NCBI RefSeq assembly: GCF_000348945.1
Contig: NZ_AOCK01000010.1
Coordinates: 1 to 64,000, forward strand
Reading direction: 5' to 3'
Length of the DNA stretch: 64,000 nucleotides
Source of the DNA: Paeniglutamicibacter gangotriensis Lz1y
GTDB lineage: Bacteria > Actinomycetota > Actinomycetes > Actinomycetales > Micrococcaceae
The position numbers and the translations under genes are program-made. Below the pieces are notes generated by a model that was given only the letters and a program-made list of their open reading frames with translations, had not been told where the DNA came from and searched no databases. Positions 51,717 to 60,315 of the stretch are shown here, piece after piece. Within the stretch, counting starts at the first letter, position 1, and each line of letters begins with the position of its first letter.

Positions 51717-52946
51717 TCAGGAACGCGCCTTGGCGTTCGTCTCGGCCAAGGCCATGTCCAACGCCTTGGCCAGGCGCTGGACCCCGATATCGGTGCGTTC
51801 TTCCCCGGTGGAAGCGAAACAGAGGCGGAAGGCATCGGAGAACCGGCCGCCGGCCGACAACGCCGGGCCCGGAATGAATGCCACACCCTCGGCCAACGCG
51901 ATCTCGAACAACCGCTGACTATCGACCCGGGCATCTTCTCCGATCAGCGTGACCCACAGGAAGAACCCGCCATCGGGGTGCGTGGTGGTAATCCTGCCGG
52001 CCAGATGCTTTTCGAGGCTGGCTGCCATCGCGTCGCGGCGGGAGCGGTACTCGATGCGCAACTTTGCCAGGTGCTCGTCAAGGATTCCTTGGCGCAGGAA
52101 TTCGGTCACCACGTGTTGGGCCGGGACGTTGGTGCAGGTGTCCATGGCTTGTTTGGCGTTGATGATCAGGTAGCGCAGTGACGGGTCGGCGTCGATCCAG
52201 CCCACGCGCAGCCCGGGGGCAAGGATCTTGGAGAACGTGCGCACACTAAACACCAGTGGGTCGTTGTTGCTCAGCTGTCGGAAGCCGGGCAGATCCTCTC
52301 CGGCGAAGCGCAGCAGCCCGTACGGGTCATCATCAATGATCACCGCTCCCCAGCGGCGGGCCAACTCGATGATGCGTATCCGGCGTTGCACCGAGAGTGT
52401 GGTGCCGGAGGGGTTCTGGAAATTGGGGATGGTGTAGATCGCTTTGGGGGTGCGGCCGGTCGCAGCCACCAACTCCTCGAGAGCCTCGACGTCCATGCCG
52501 TCCTCATCCATCGGGACCTCGAGCAGCTCGGCACCGTAGCTCAGGGCCGTGGCCGAACCGTTGGTGTAGGTGGGAGATTCCACGACCACCAGGTCACCCG
52601 GATCCACAAACAGCTTGCAGGCAATATCCAGGCCCTGCATCCCGCCGGAAGTGATGCTGATCCGCTCGGCGCTGCTGGGCTCTGCGGTCGTGGCCAGGTA
52701 GTCCAGCAGTGCGGAGATCAGTCGTGGCTCACCCTCCGAGGCCCCGTAGGTGTAGGAGGAAGCATCCAGCACGCTGCCGGCGATCTGGTTGAAGAGGTTC
52801 ACTGGGACAAACTCGGCCGCCGGGGCACCCATCGCGAAGCGGACCACATCGTGTTTCTGTGCCGCTAACAACGAGGTGCTCGAGTCGATCACGGAGCCCA
52901 CCAGGTTGCTGGTACGGCCGGCCAGCGGAAGGTTCAGGGTGCTCAT
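51717..52946 (-). CDS. PLP-dependent aminotransferase (class I/II, MocR-domain-like fold)
   Basis: This 409-residue aminotransferase has the PLP lysine in F-S-V-R-T-F-S-K-I-L-A-P-G-L-R (K240) and Y-T-I-P-N-F-Q-N-P-S-G-T-T, close to 2-aminoadipate-type aminotransferases. It lacks the helix-turn-helix of MocR regulators. It overlaps the M24 gene by four bases and is 31 bases from the M20 gene. The amino donor and acceptor cannot be named. Confidence 0.88.
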   Translation of the reverse strand: MSTLNLPLAGRTSNLVGSVIDSSTSLLAAQKHDVVRFAMGAPAAEFVPVNLFNQIAGSVLDASSYTYGASEGEPRLISALLDYLATTAEPSSAERISITSGGMQGLDIACKLFVDPGDLVVVESPTYTNGSATALSYGAELLEVPMDEDGMDVEALEELVAATGRTPKAIYTIPNFQNPSGTTLSVQRRIRIIELARRWGAVIIDDDPYGLLRFAGEDLPGFRQLSNNDPLVFSVRTFSKILAPGLRVGWIDADPSLRYLIINAKQAMDTCTNVPAQHVVTEFLRQGILDEHLAKLRIEYRSRRDAMAASLEKHLAGRITTTHPDGGFFLWVTLIGEDARVDSQRLFEIALAEGVAFIPGPALSAGGRFSDAFRLCFASTGEERTDIGVQRLAKALDMALAETNAKARS

Positions 52947-54427
52947 GGTGTCTCCTCCTGGGTGGGATTGGTGGTGGTAGGTATCACGGGAGCCACGGGT
53001 GGCCCGGCGGGGTCCCTATCGGCGCGCTCCGCGTTGCGCGGAACGATCCGTAAGGACCCGGTCATGGTGTCCTCATCGGGGTTGGTGAAGCCGAAGCGTT
53101 CGGTGGCGGGGCGGCGCGGCTCGGTGACAGGTTGCGGGAGTGCATCCAGTCCGGGTCCGCCGGGCACGGCACGCTCCCCGGGGTTGCCCAGCAGCGTGAT
53201 GGATTCGGATGCTGCGGCACCGGCCTTTCCTGCGGGCACCAGCCCGCGGGGGAAGGCGGTGAAGGTCTCCACCCCGGTGTCGGTGACCCGGATCGCTTCC
53301 GAGACTTCGTAGCCGTAGCCTTCCATCCACATGCCGCACATCAGGTGGAAGGTCATGTTCTCCTGCAGGATCGTGGTGTCCTCACTGCGCAGGGAGATGG
53401 TGCGCTCGCCCCAGTCCGGTGGGTATCCCACCCCGATCGAATAGCCGATCCGTGAGGCCTTCTCATATCCGTATTCAAATAAGGTCCGGTTGAAGACCTG
53501 AGAGAGCTCTTGTACGGGAATCCCCGGTGCCACCGTCTCCAGGACCGCTGCCAGCGCGTGGTCGGTGGCCCCGGCCAGGTGGGTCAGCTGCGGGGTGGGT
53601 TTGCCGGGCATGAAGGTCCGCGCCATCGGCACATGGTAGCGGTGGTAGGCCCCGGCCAATTCCACGATCATCGCCTCATTGGGTTGCAGGCGCTTGTCGT
53701 TCCACGTCAAGTGCGGGGTGTCAGCGGACTCGCCGGTGGGCAGCATCGGGACGATCGCCGGGTAGTCTCCGCCAGCCTCCGCGGTACCCAGGATTTGCGC
53801 CTGGCTGATGGCCGCGGCAACGTCGCATTGGCGGGCACCGACCTCGATGGCGTCCTGGGCCGCGTGCATGGCCAGGTTGGTGAACACCGCGGCCTGGTGC
53901 ATCAGCTGGATCTCCGTCGGAGACTTGATGGCGCGGACCCAGTTGACCAGCTCGAAGCAGTCCACCAGAGTCCACTCGGGCAGCGCGTTGACTAGAGACC
54001 GGTAGCCCTTGGGGGAGAAAAAGTGTGCATCCATTTCCAGGCCCACACAACCCTTGGCAGCCGGGGCAATCAGGTAGCGGGCGCGCAAGGCGTAGGCCAC
54101 CCAGTCGAAGGGGTGCAAGTGTGGGCGGTGCACATAGCGTTCGGGGTAGCCGACAATGCTCTCGGGTGGCAGCCAGGTGGTGCGGAAGGCACCGTTGGCG
54201 TCCATCTCCCGGGTGAACAGGATCATCTCACCTTCCAGCGGGACAAAAACCAGCTGCGGGGTGTAGTAGGACCAGGCGTTGTAGCCGGTCAGATAGTAGA
54301 TATTTGCCGGATCGGTGACGATCAGTGCGCTCAGTCCCTGCTCGGTCATGCGTACCCGTGCCGCTCCCAAGCGCGCGGCATACTCCTCGGTGGTGAAGAG
54401 CATTGGTGCAACGCCCACTTGTTCCAT
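52943..54427 (-). CDS. M24-family hydrolase, creatinase/ectoine-hydrolase-like
   Basis: This 494-residue pita-bread protein matches the creatinase/DoeA group: Y-Y-L-T-G-Y-N-A-W-S-Y-Y-T-P-Q, D-A-N-G-A-F-R-T-T-W, I-V-G-Y-P-E-R-Y-V, G-G-D-Y-P-A-I-V-P, P-H-L-T-W-N-D, Y-H-R-Y-H-V-P-M-A-R-T and Y-P-P-D-W-G-E-R-T-I. Several of the metal ligands of Xaa-Pro peptidases are replaced, as in creatinase and ectoine hydrolase, which cleave C-N bonds without bound metal. The last 90 residues, rich in proline and glycine, exceed the usual family length of about 400. ATG at 54427 follows AAGGAG. It heads the operon and has a GntR-like site 26 bases upstream. Confidence 0.82.
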   Translation of the reverse strand: MEQVGVAPMLFTTEEYAARLGAARVRMTEQGLSALIVTDPANIYYLTGYNAWSYYTPQLVFVPLEGEMILFTREMDANGAFRTTWLPPESIVGYPERYVHRPHLHPFDWVAYALRARYLIAPAAKGCVGLEMDAHFFSPKGYRSLVNALPEWTLVDCFELVNWVRAIKSPTEIQLMHQAAVFTNLAMHAAQDAIEVGARQCDVAAAISQAQILGTAEAGGDYPAIVPMLPTGESADTPHLTWNDKRLQPNEAMIVELAGAYHRYHVPMARTFMPGKPTPQLTHLAGATDHALAAVLETVAPGIPVQELSQVFNRTLFEYGYEKASRIGYSIGVGYPPDWGERTISLRSEDTTILQENMTFHLMCGMWMEGYGYEVSEAIRVTDTGVETFTAFPRGLVPAGKAGAAASESITLLGNPGERAVPGGPGLDALPQPVTEPRRPATERFGFTNPDEDTMTGSLRIVPRNAERADRDPAGPPVAPVIPTTTNPTQEETP

Positions 54428-54452
54428 TCAGACTCCTTAAAAATCCTTCGTA

Positions 54453-54466
54453 GATTGTTGACAATC
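54453..54466. promoter_or_regulatory. GntR-type operator upstream of the M24 operon
   Basis: GATTGTTGACAATC is a 14-base near-perfect palindrome within TAGATTGTTGACAATCATA. The same core, in reverse, is found at 60278-60291. FCD-type GntR regulators bind short palindromes with G-T and A-C arms. Confidence 0.65.
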
Positions 54467-54510
54467 ATATGTTGTGACGCAGAGCACTGACAAGGGTGCG
54501 ACCCTTGGGC

Positions 54511-56001
54511 TCAGCGCCTTGGCATGGACATGTATTTGGTTTCAAGGAATTCCTCGATGCCCGTGGTGCCGCCCTCGCGACCCAGCCCCGAGGCCTTGAC
54601 CCCACCAAACGGAGCGGCGGGATTCGACACGATCCCGGTATTCAGCCCCACCATGCCCACCTGCAGTGCCTCACCCACACGGAAGGCGCGGTCCAAATCC
54701 TGAGTGAACAGGTAACCGGCCAACCCCCACGGGGTGTCATTGGCCAGGGCCACCACTTCATCCTCGGTCTCGAAGGACACCACTGCGGCCACCGGACCGA
54801 AGATCTCCTGATGCATCATCTGAGCATCCGGGCTGACCCCTGCCAGTACCGTCGGAGCGTAGAAGTAGCCGGCGCCTTCGGGTCGGTTGCCGCCGCAGAG
54901 CACCCGCGCGCCCTTGGCCACCGCGTCGGCCACCAGCGACTCGACCTTGTCCAAGGCCTTGGGCTCCACCAAGGGTCCGACGTCGGTACCGTCGGCAGCA
55001 CCATCACCAACGACCAGTGCGCCCAGGCGCTGCGCCAGCTTGTCCGAGAATTCCTCGGCCAGTGAGGAATGCACGAAGATGCGGTTGGCCGCTGTACAGG
55101 CCTCACCCATATTGCGCATCTTCGCGGCCACTGCGCCGTCCACGGCGACCTCCAGGTCGGCATCCCCGAAGACGATCAACGGGGCGTTGCCACCGAGCTC
55201 CATGGAGGTGCGCATGACATGCTGTGCCGCCTGCTCGAGCAGGTTCACGCCCACCGCGGTGGAACCGGTGAAGCTGAGCTTGCGGGCAATGCCTGAACCC
55301 AACCAAGCACCGACCACCGCCCCGGGGTCCTTGGTAGTGACCACGTTCAGCACACCGTCCGGTAGCCCGGCCTCGATCAGGATGTCGACCAGCGCGAGCG
55401 AGGACAGCGGGGTGAGGCTGGCCGGTTTGAGCACCATGGTGCAGCCGGCGGCGATCGCCGGGCCGATCTTCCGGGTACCCATCGCCAGTGGGAAGTTCCA
55501 TGGGGTAATCAGCACGCACGGGCCCACCGGTTCCTTGCTGACCAAGATTCGGTTGGCGCCGTCCCCGGTGGTGGTCTGGTTCCCGCCGATGCGTACCGCC
55601 TCCTCGGAGAACCAGCGGAAGAATTCTGCCGCGTAGGCGACCTCGCCGCGGGCCTCGGCCAGTGGCTTGCCCATCTCCGTGGTCATCAGCAGCGCCAGCT
55701 GATCCTGCCTGGCCATGATCAGCTCATAGGCCCGGCGCAGGATCTCGGAGCGGAAACGCGGGGCGCTCTTGGCCCACTGGGCCTGGGCGGCCCCGGCTGC
55801 CTCGATGGCGCGGCGCGCATCGGCAGCGTTGCCGTTGGCGACAGTGGTGATGACTTCCTCGGTGGCCGGGTTCACGATCTCGAAGCGCTCGCCGGAGGCT
55901 GATTCGCTCCACTGGCCGTTGAGGTGCAGTCCGGTGTGCAGCGACTCGAGCACGTTCCGGGATGCATCGGTGGAGAGAGTGGATATTCCCTGGGTGTTCA
56001 T
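54511..56001 (-). CDS. NAD(P)-dependent aldehyde dehydrogenase, succinate-semialdehyde type
   Basis: This 496-residue enzyme carries the active cysteine in M-G-E-A-C-T-A-A-N-R (C302), the general base in S-M-E-L-G-G-N-A-P (E268) and the F-T-G-S-T-A-V-G cofactor loop. The N-terminal order resembles GabD-type enzymes, which oxidise succinate semialdehyde or aspartate semialdehyde. The ATG at 56001 overlaps the upstream oxidoreductase stop (ATGA) and follows AAGGAG. With the class III aminotransferase two genes upstream it would convert an amino compound to acid through a semialdehyde. Confidence 0.92.
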   Translation of the reverse strand: MNTQGISTLSTDASRNVLESLHTGLHLNGQWSESASGERFEIVNPATEEVITTVANGNAADARRAIEAAGAAQAQWAKSAPRFRSEILRRAYELIMARQDQLALLMTTEMGKPLAEARGEVAYAAEFFRWFSEEAVRIGGNQTTTGDGANRILVSKEPVGPCVLITPWNFPLAMGTRKIGPAIAAGCTMVLKPASLTPLSSLALVDILIEAGLPDGVLNVVTTKDPGAVVGAWLGSGIARKLSFTGSTAVGVNLLEQAAQHVMRTSMELGGNAPLIVFGDADLEVAVDGAVAAKMRNMGEACTAANRIFVHSSLAEEFSDKLAQRLGALVVGDGAADGTDVGPLVEPKALDKVESLVADAVAKGARVLCGGNRPEGAGYFYAPTVLAGVSPDAQMMHQEIFGPVAAVVSFETEDEVVALANDTPWGLAGYLFTQDLDRAFRVGEALQVGMVGLNTGIVSNPAAPFGGVKASGLGREGGTTGIEEFLETKYMSMPRR

Positions 56002-58970
56002 GGTTGCTCCTTCGAGTCGGTGGACGAGGTGTCTGGGTGTTGGGGTGAGTGAGGTGTTGTCCGGTTCCCGGGGTCCAGTAGTTGGGCCAGGTGCAGCGCG
56101 GGTCTGTCCGGGGTCAGTTGTTTGATGGCCATGGTGCAGGAGAAGCCATCGCTGAGCACCGGTGCCGGGCCAGGGTTGGCGCGCAGTGCCGGGGCCAGGG
56201 CCTGGTCGGCGACGCGCATGCTGGTCTCGTAGTGCTGGGCTTCGAACCCGAAGTTGCCCGCGACCCCACAACAGCCGGTGGCCTCCACGACGTTGCCGAC
56301 GCCCAGAGAAGCCAAGGCCGCCGATTGGATCTTGGCACCGAAGACCGAATATTCGTGGCAGTGGGTCTGCAGCACCACGGAATCCGGCAGTGGGGTTGCA
56401 GGGTTTGGTGTCCAGCTCTCGGCGGCCAGCCCCGACAGGTGTCCGGCGAAGCTGCGGATCCGCGAGGACACCCGTCGGGCGGCCTCGGTGTGGATCAGTT
56501 CGGGTAGATCCTTGGACAGCGCCGCGGCGCAGCTGGGCTCCACCACCACAATGGGGACATCGGATCCGTCATCTAGCACCCGCACCGCACCTTCCAGCAG
56601 CCGCTTGGCGATGGAAAGCTGCCCGGTGGAGATGTAGGTCAGCCCGCAGCAGGCATCGGCGGCGCAGCTTACCGGTGCACCGGTGTCGGCCAGCACCCGG
56701 GCCGCAGCCCCGGCGACCTCGGGCCTGAAACCGCGGGTGAAGGTATCAACAAAGAGCACCACCGGTTTGCCGTTGGTATCTGAGGTCGTGCCCAGGGCCG
56801 CATCGACCTCGCGGCGCCAGGCGGCACCGGAGGCGAAGCGCGGTAATGAGCGTTGGGTGCTGAGCCCGCCGGCGGCGGAGATGAGCTTGCCCAGCGGGGA
56901 GCCGAGCACCGCGTTGACCAATGGGGCGATGTACGCGGTGAGCTTGAGCCAGCGCGGCAGCCAACCCAACGAATAATGCGAGCGTGGGCGCAACCGGTGC
57001 CGGTAGTGATGGGAGAGGAACTCTGACTTGTAGGTGGCCATGTCCACCCCGGTGGGGCAGTCACTGGCGCAGGCCTTGCACGACAGACAGAGATCCAAGG
57101 CTTCCTTGGCGTCCATTGATTTCCAGCCATCCTTGACGCTGAGCGCACCGCGGACCATTTCCTGGAGCACGCGGGCCCGCCCGCGGGTGGAATCCTTCTC
57201 ATCCCCGGTGGCACGGAAGCTGGGGCACATGACCCCGCCGCTGTCCGAGCGGCAGCGGCCCACGCCGATGCAGCCCTGGACCGCGTGAACAAACGGATCA
57301 ATCCCGTGCCCGGGGTCGGCCTTGGGTTGCAAGTCGAAACTGGTGCGCCATTGACGCGCCGGGACCCCGGCCAACAGCAGCTGGGTGTCGAAGGCATCTG
57401 GCTTGGTCAGCACCCCGGGGTTCAGCACCGCCGCCGGGTCCCAGATGGCGCGGAAGGATTCGAAGGCGCCCAGCATGGCGGGGGAGTACATCAGGGGCAG
57501 GAATTCGGAGCGGGCCCGCCCGTCCCCGTGTTCTCCGGAAAGTGAGCCGTCGTGGGCCACCACCAGGGCCGCCGCGGCGGCGGTGAAGTCGCGGAAGACC
57601 TTCCGTCCCTCGGCGCTGCGCAGGTCGTAGGTAATGCGCACGTGCATGCAGCCGGCGCCGAAGTGCCCGTACATCACTCCATGCAGCCCGTGCAGGGCCA
57701 GCAGCTCACGGAACTCGGCCAGGTAGTCTGCCAAGCGTTCCGGGGCCACAGCGGAATCTTCCCAACCGGGCCAGGATTCCCCTCCGGTGTGCAGTCGGGC
57801 CGAAAGCCCAGCACCGTCCTCGCGGACCCGCCAGAGCGAGGCCCGCTCGGTTGGGTCGGGGACCGTGCGCCCGTCGATCATGCGCCCGGAACCGCGCAGG
57901 GCCGCCAGTAATTGCTCGGCCCGGTGCTGCAGGTCGGTGGGATCGTCCCCGTCCAGGTCGATGTACAGCCAGGCCTGGCCCTCGGGCAGACCCATGACCG
58001 AGTCCTCGCCGCGACGTGCCCGCATGGTGGCCACGATCGACTCGTCAATGCCTTCAACGGCGGCCGGGGAGAATTCCAGGATGGCCTCGATGTCTTCGGC
58101 GGCCTGCACCACATCCGGGTAGCCGACACAGAGCAGCAGCGCGCTGGCCGGTTTAGGCACCAGGGACATACGTGCGCGCACCACCACGGCGCAGGTCCCC
58201 TCGGTGCCGACCAACACCCGGGCAATGTTGAAGCCCTTCTCCGGTAACAGGTGTTCGAGCTGGTAGCCGGAGACCTGACGTTGGATCCGGCCCAGTTCGG
58301 TGCGGAAGATGCCCAGGTTCGCCTGGGCGAGGGCGGCCAGATCAGCGCTGAGCTGCTCGGCGCGGTGCACTGCGGCGTCATCATCGGGGTCGGTGGCGTG
58401 GATCCCGGTGGCCGTGGCGGTCAGCCTGGCCCCGTCGGAGGTGATCACGTCGAGTTCGATCACGTGTGCACCGGTGCGACCATAGCGCACCGAATGATTC
58501 CCGCAGGCGTCGTTGCCGATGGACCCACCAATGGTGGCCCGGGTCTTGGACGACGGGTCGGGGGCGAAGGATAGTTTTCCTGCAGTGCGGGCCTCGACCT
58601 CGGCGGTGAGGTTGGCCAGCACCATGCCCGGCTGCACGTCCACCCAGCCGGCTTGGGCATCGAGGCCCAGCAGCGCGTGCATGTGCCGGGAGAAGTCCAG
58701 GATCAGTCCGGGTCCCACGGCGTTGCCCGCCATCGAGGTCCCGCCGCCACGAAAGGTCAGTGCCGTATCCGTGGCGCGGCAGGCCTTGATGGCCGTGGCA
58801 ACCTGCGCGGCATCGTGCGGGAAGATCACGCCCAGGGGTTGCACCCGGTAGTTGGAGGCGTCAAAGGAATATTCGGCCAGCCGGCGCGCGGAGGTGTCGA
58901 CCTCGAGCAATTCCGCGCGCAACAGCTCGGTGACGCTGCCGGCCGTGACCGGTATCCGGGTCTGGGTCAT
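55998..58970 (-). CDS. FAD-linked oxidase with iron-sulfur and CCG domains (D-lactate dehydrogenase-like)
   Basis: This 990-residue protein fuses three parts. The first is an FAD-binding PCMH domain (F-R-G-G-G-T-S-M-A-G-N-A near residue 75, then I-G-G-S-I-G-N-D-A-C-G-N-H-S) with the FAD-oxidase C-terminal domain (G-D-G-R-A-R-S-E-F-L-P). The second is a ferredoxin-type domain (C-L-S-C-K-A-C-A-S-D-C-P-T-G-V-D). The third is a GlpC-like region with two cysteine-rich CCG motifs (C-C-G-L-T-Y-I and C-C-G-V-A-G-N-F-G). Such fusions oxidise D-2-hydroxyacids such as D-lactate or D-2-hydroxyglutarate and feed electrons to the quinone pool. It sits in an operon between aminotransferase and aldehyde dehydrogenase genes, with four-base overlaps on both sides. 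Confidence 0.9.
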   Translation of the reverse strand: MTQTRIPVTAGSVTELLRAELLEVDTSARRLAEYSFDASNYRVQPLGVIFPHDAAQVATAIKACRATDTALTFRGGGTSMAGNAVGPGLILDFSRHMHALLGLDAQAGWVDVQPGMVLANLTAEVEARTAGKLSFAPDPSSKTRATIGGSIGNDACGNHSVRYGRTGAHVIELDVITSDGARLTATATGIHATDPDDDAAVHRAEQLSADLAALAQANLGIFRTELGRIQRQVSGYQLEHLLPEKGFNIARVLVGTEGTCAVVVRARMSLVPKPASALLLCVGYPDVVQAAEDIEAILEFSPAAVEGIDESIVATMRARRGEDSVMGLPEGQAWLYIDLDGDDPTDLQHRAEQLLAALRGSGRMIDGRTVPDPTERASLWRVREDGAGLSARLHTGGESWPGWEDSAVAPERLADYLAEFRELLALHGLHGVMYGHFGAGCMHVRITYDLRSAEGRKVFRDFTAAAAALVVAHDGSLSGEHGDGRARSEFLPLMYSPAMLGAFESFRAIWDPAAVLNPGVLTKPDAFDTQLLLAGVPARQWRTSFDLQPKADPGHGIDPFVHAVQGCIGVGRCRSDSGGVMCPSFRATGDEKDSTRGRARVLQEMVRGALSVKDGWKSMDAKEALDLCLSCKACASDCPTGVDMATYKSEFLSHHYRHRLRPRSHYSLGWLPRWLKLTAYIAPLVNAVLGSPLGKLISAAGGLSTQRSLPRFASGAAWRREVDAALGTTSDTNGKPVVLFVDTFTRGFRPEVAGAAARVLADTGAPVSCAADACCGLTYISTGQLSIAKRLLEGAVRVLDDGSDVPIVVVEPSCAAALSKDLPELIHTEAARRVSSRIRSFAGHLSGLAAESWTPNPATPLPDSVVLQTHCHEYSVFGAKIQSAALASLGVGNVVEATGCCGVAGNFGFEAQHYETSMRVADQALAPALRANPGPAPVLSDGFSCTMAIKQLTPDRPALHLAQLLDPGNRTTPHSPQHPDTSSTDSKEQP

Positions 58971-60250
58971 GGACGAGAGCCCCGCCCAGCCGGAACCTTG
59001 GAAGAGAGCGCAGCCAACGCGGCTTCGAAGCGCTGCAGGCCCATGTCGATCTCCTGGGTACTGACCGTCAGGGCGGGGATCAGACGGACCACGTTGCCGT
59101 TGGGTCCGCAGGTCAACGTCAGCAGACCGTGCTTGGTCGTTTCCTGTTGCAGTGCCGAGGCCGTGGCAGCATCGGGTGTTCCCTCGGCCGTGGTGAATTC
59201 GATGCCTTGCATCAGCCCCCAGCCGCGCACATCCCCGATGGCGAGGAAGCGGGTAGCGATGTCCTTGAGGCCTGCCTGCAGCTGGTCGCCGCGGATCCGG
59301 GCATTTTCCACCAGGTTCTCCTCATCGATCACCTGAAGAGTTGCCACGGCTGCTGCGGCGGCGACGGCGTTGCCACCGTAGGTCCCGCCCTGCGATCCCG
59401 GCCAGCCCTTGGACATCAGCGCGGTGGAGGAAGCCATTGCAGAGATGGGGAAGCCGGAGGCTATTCCCTTGGCGGTGAGCAGGATGTCCGGGACGGCGGC
59501 CGAATGCTGGTGACCCCAGAAGCGCCCGGTCCTCCCCACGCCGGCCTGCACCTCATCGAGGATCAGCATGATCCCGTGCGTGGTGGCGCGTTCGCGTAGG
59601 CCCTCGAGGAACGCCGGAGGGGTGGGCAGGTAGCCTCCGTCACCCAAGGCAGGTTCGATCAGGAACGCTGCTGTCTCATTCGGGGCGGTGCGGGTGAGCA
59701 GCAGGTAGTCCAATTCCTTCAGCGCGAATTTCACCGCGGTGTCTTCATCCCAGCCGTAGCGGTACGCATAGGGAAACACCGACATGTGCACCCCGGCCAT
59801 CAGTGGGGCGAATCCGGCGGAGAACTTGGTGCCGGCGGTGGTCATCGAGGCCGCCGCGACGGTGCGTCCGTGGAACCCACCCTGGAACACCACGATATTG
59901 GGCCGGCCGGTGGCCATGCGGGCGAGCCGCATCCCGGCTTCCACCGCTTCTGAGCCGGTGCTGGCATAGAACACCGAGTCCATGGACGCCGGCAGCTTCT
60001 CGCCAAGTTTCTCGGTGAGTTCGAGCAGCGGCGGGTGCATCACGGTGGTGTATTGGGCGTGGATGATTTTGCCGCATTGTTCGCGGGCGGCGGCGACCAC
60101 CTTGGGGTGGCAGTGTCCGGTGCTGGTGACCCCGATGCCCGTGGTGAAGTCCAGGTATTCGGTGCCGTCCGTTGCGTGGATCCAGGATCCGAGGGCGTGG
60201 TCGACCACTACGGGGGTCGCTTGCTTGAGAAGGGGGCTCATGGTCGTCAT
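58967..60250 (-). CDS. Class III aminotransferase (4-aminobutyrate/diaminobutyrate type)
   Basis: This 427-residue PLP enzyme has the family signature L-I-L-D-E-V-Q-A-G-V-G-R-T-G around residues 230-242 and the PLP lysine K261 in L-T-A-K-G-I-A-S-G-F-P. G-S-E-A-V-E-A-G-M-R-L-A-R and G-G-T-Y-G-G-N-A-V are typical of omega-aminotransferases. The ATG at 60250 is the first codon with the family N-terminus; an ATG three codons later is possible. It leads the operon (aminotransferase, FAD oxidase, aldehyde dehydrogenase) and lies 28 bases from the operator. Substrate could be GABA, 2,4-diaminobutyrate or a similar omega-amine. Confidence 0.9.
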   Translation of the reverse strand: MTTMSPLLKQATPVVVDHALGSWIHATDGTEYLDFTTGIGVTSTGHCHPKVVAAAREQCGKIIHAQYTTVMHPPLLELTEKLGEKLPASMDSVFYASTGSEAVEAGMRLARMATGRPNIVVFQGGFHGRTVAAASMTTAGTKFSAGFAPLMAGVHMSVFPYAYRYGWDEDTAVKFALKELDYLLLTRTAPNETAAFLIEPALGDGGYLPTPPAFLEGLRERATTHGIMLILDEVQAGVGRTGRFWGHQHSAAVPDILLTAKGIASGFPISAMASSTALMSKGWPGSQGGTYGGNAVAAAAAVATLQVIDEENLVENARIRGDQLQAGLKDIATRFLAIGDVRGWGLMQGIEFTTAEGTPDAATASALQQETTKHGLLTLTCGPNGNVVRLIPALTVSTQEIDMGLQRFEAALAALSSKVPAGRGSRP

Positions 60251-60277
60251 GTCTTCATCGTGGGGCCCCCTTTGGTA

Positions 60278-60291
60278 GATTGTCAACAATT
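60278..60291. promoter_or_regulatory. GntR-type operator between divergent genes
   Basis: GATTGTCAACAATT within TAGATTGTCAACAATTCC shares its core with 54453-54466 read from the other strand. It lies between the class III aminotransferase (minus) and the D-2-hydroxyacid dehydrogenase (plus), so one bound repressor could control both. Confidence 0.65.
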
Positions 60292-60315
60292 CCTTTTGCC
60301 GATAGCGTGAATGAC

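Noticed and set aside
51717-52946. MocR-type regulator
   Set aside because: The aminotransferase domain is similar to that of MocR proteins, but the protein begins directly with the aminotransferase fold and has no winged helix.
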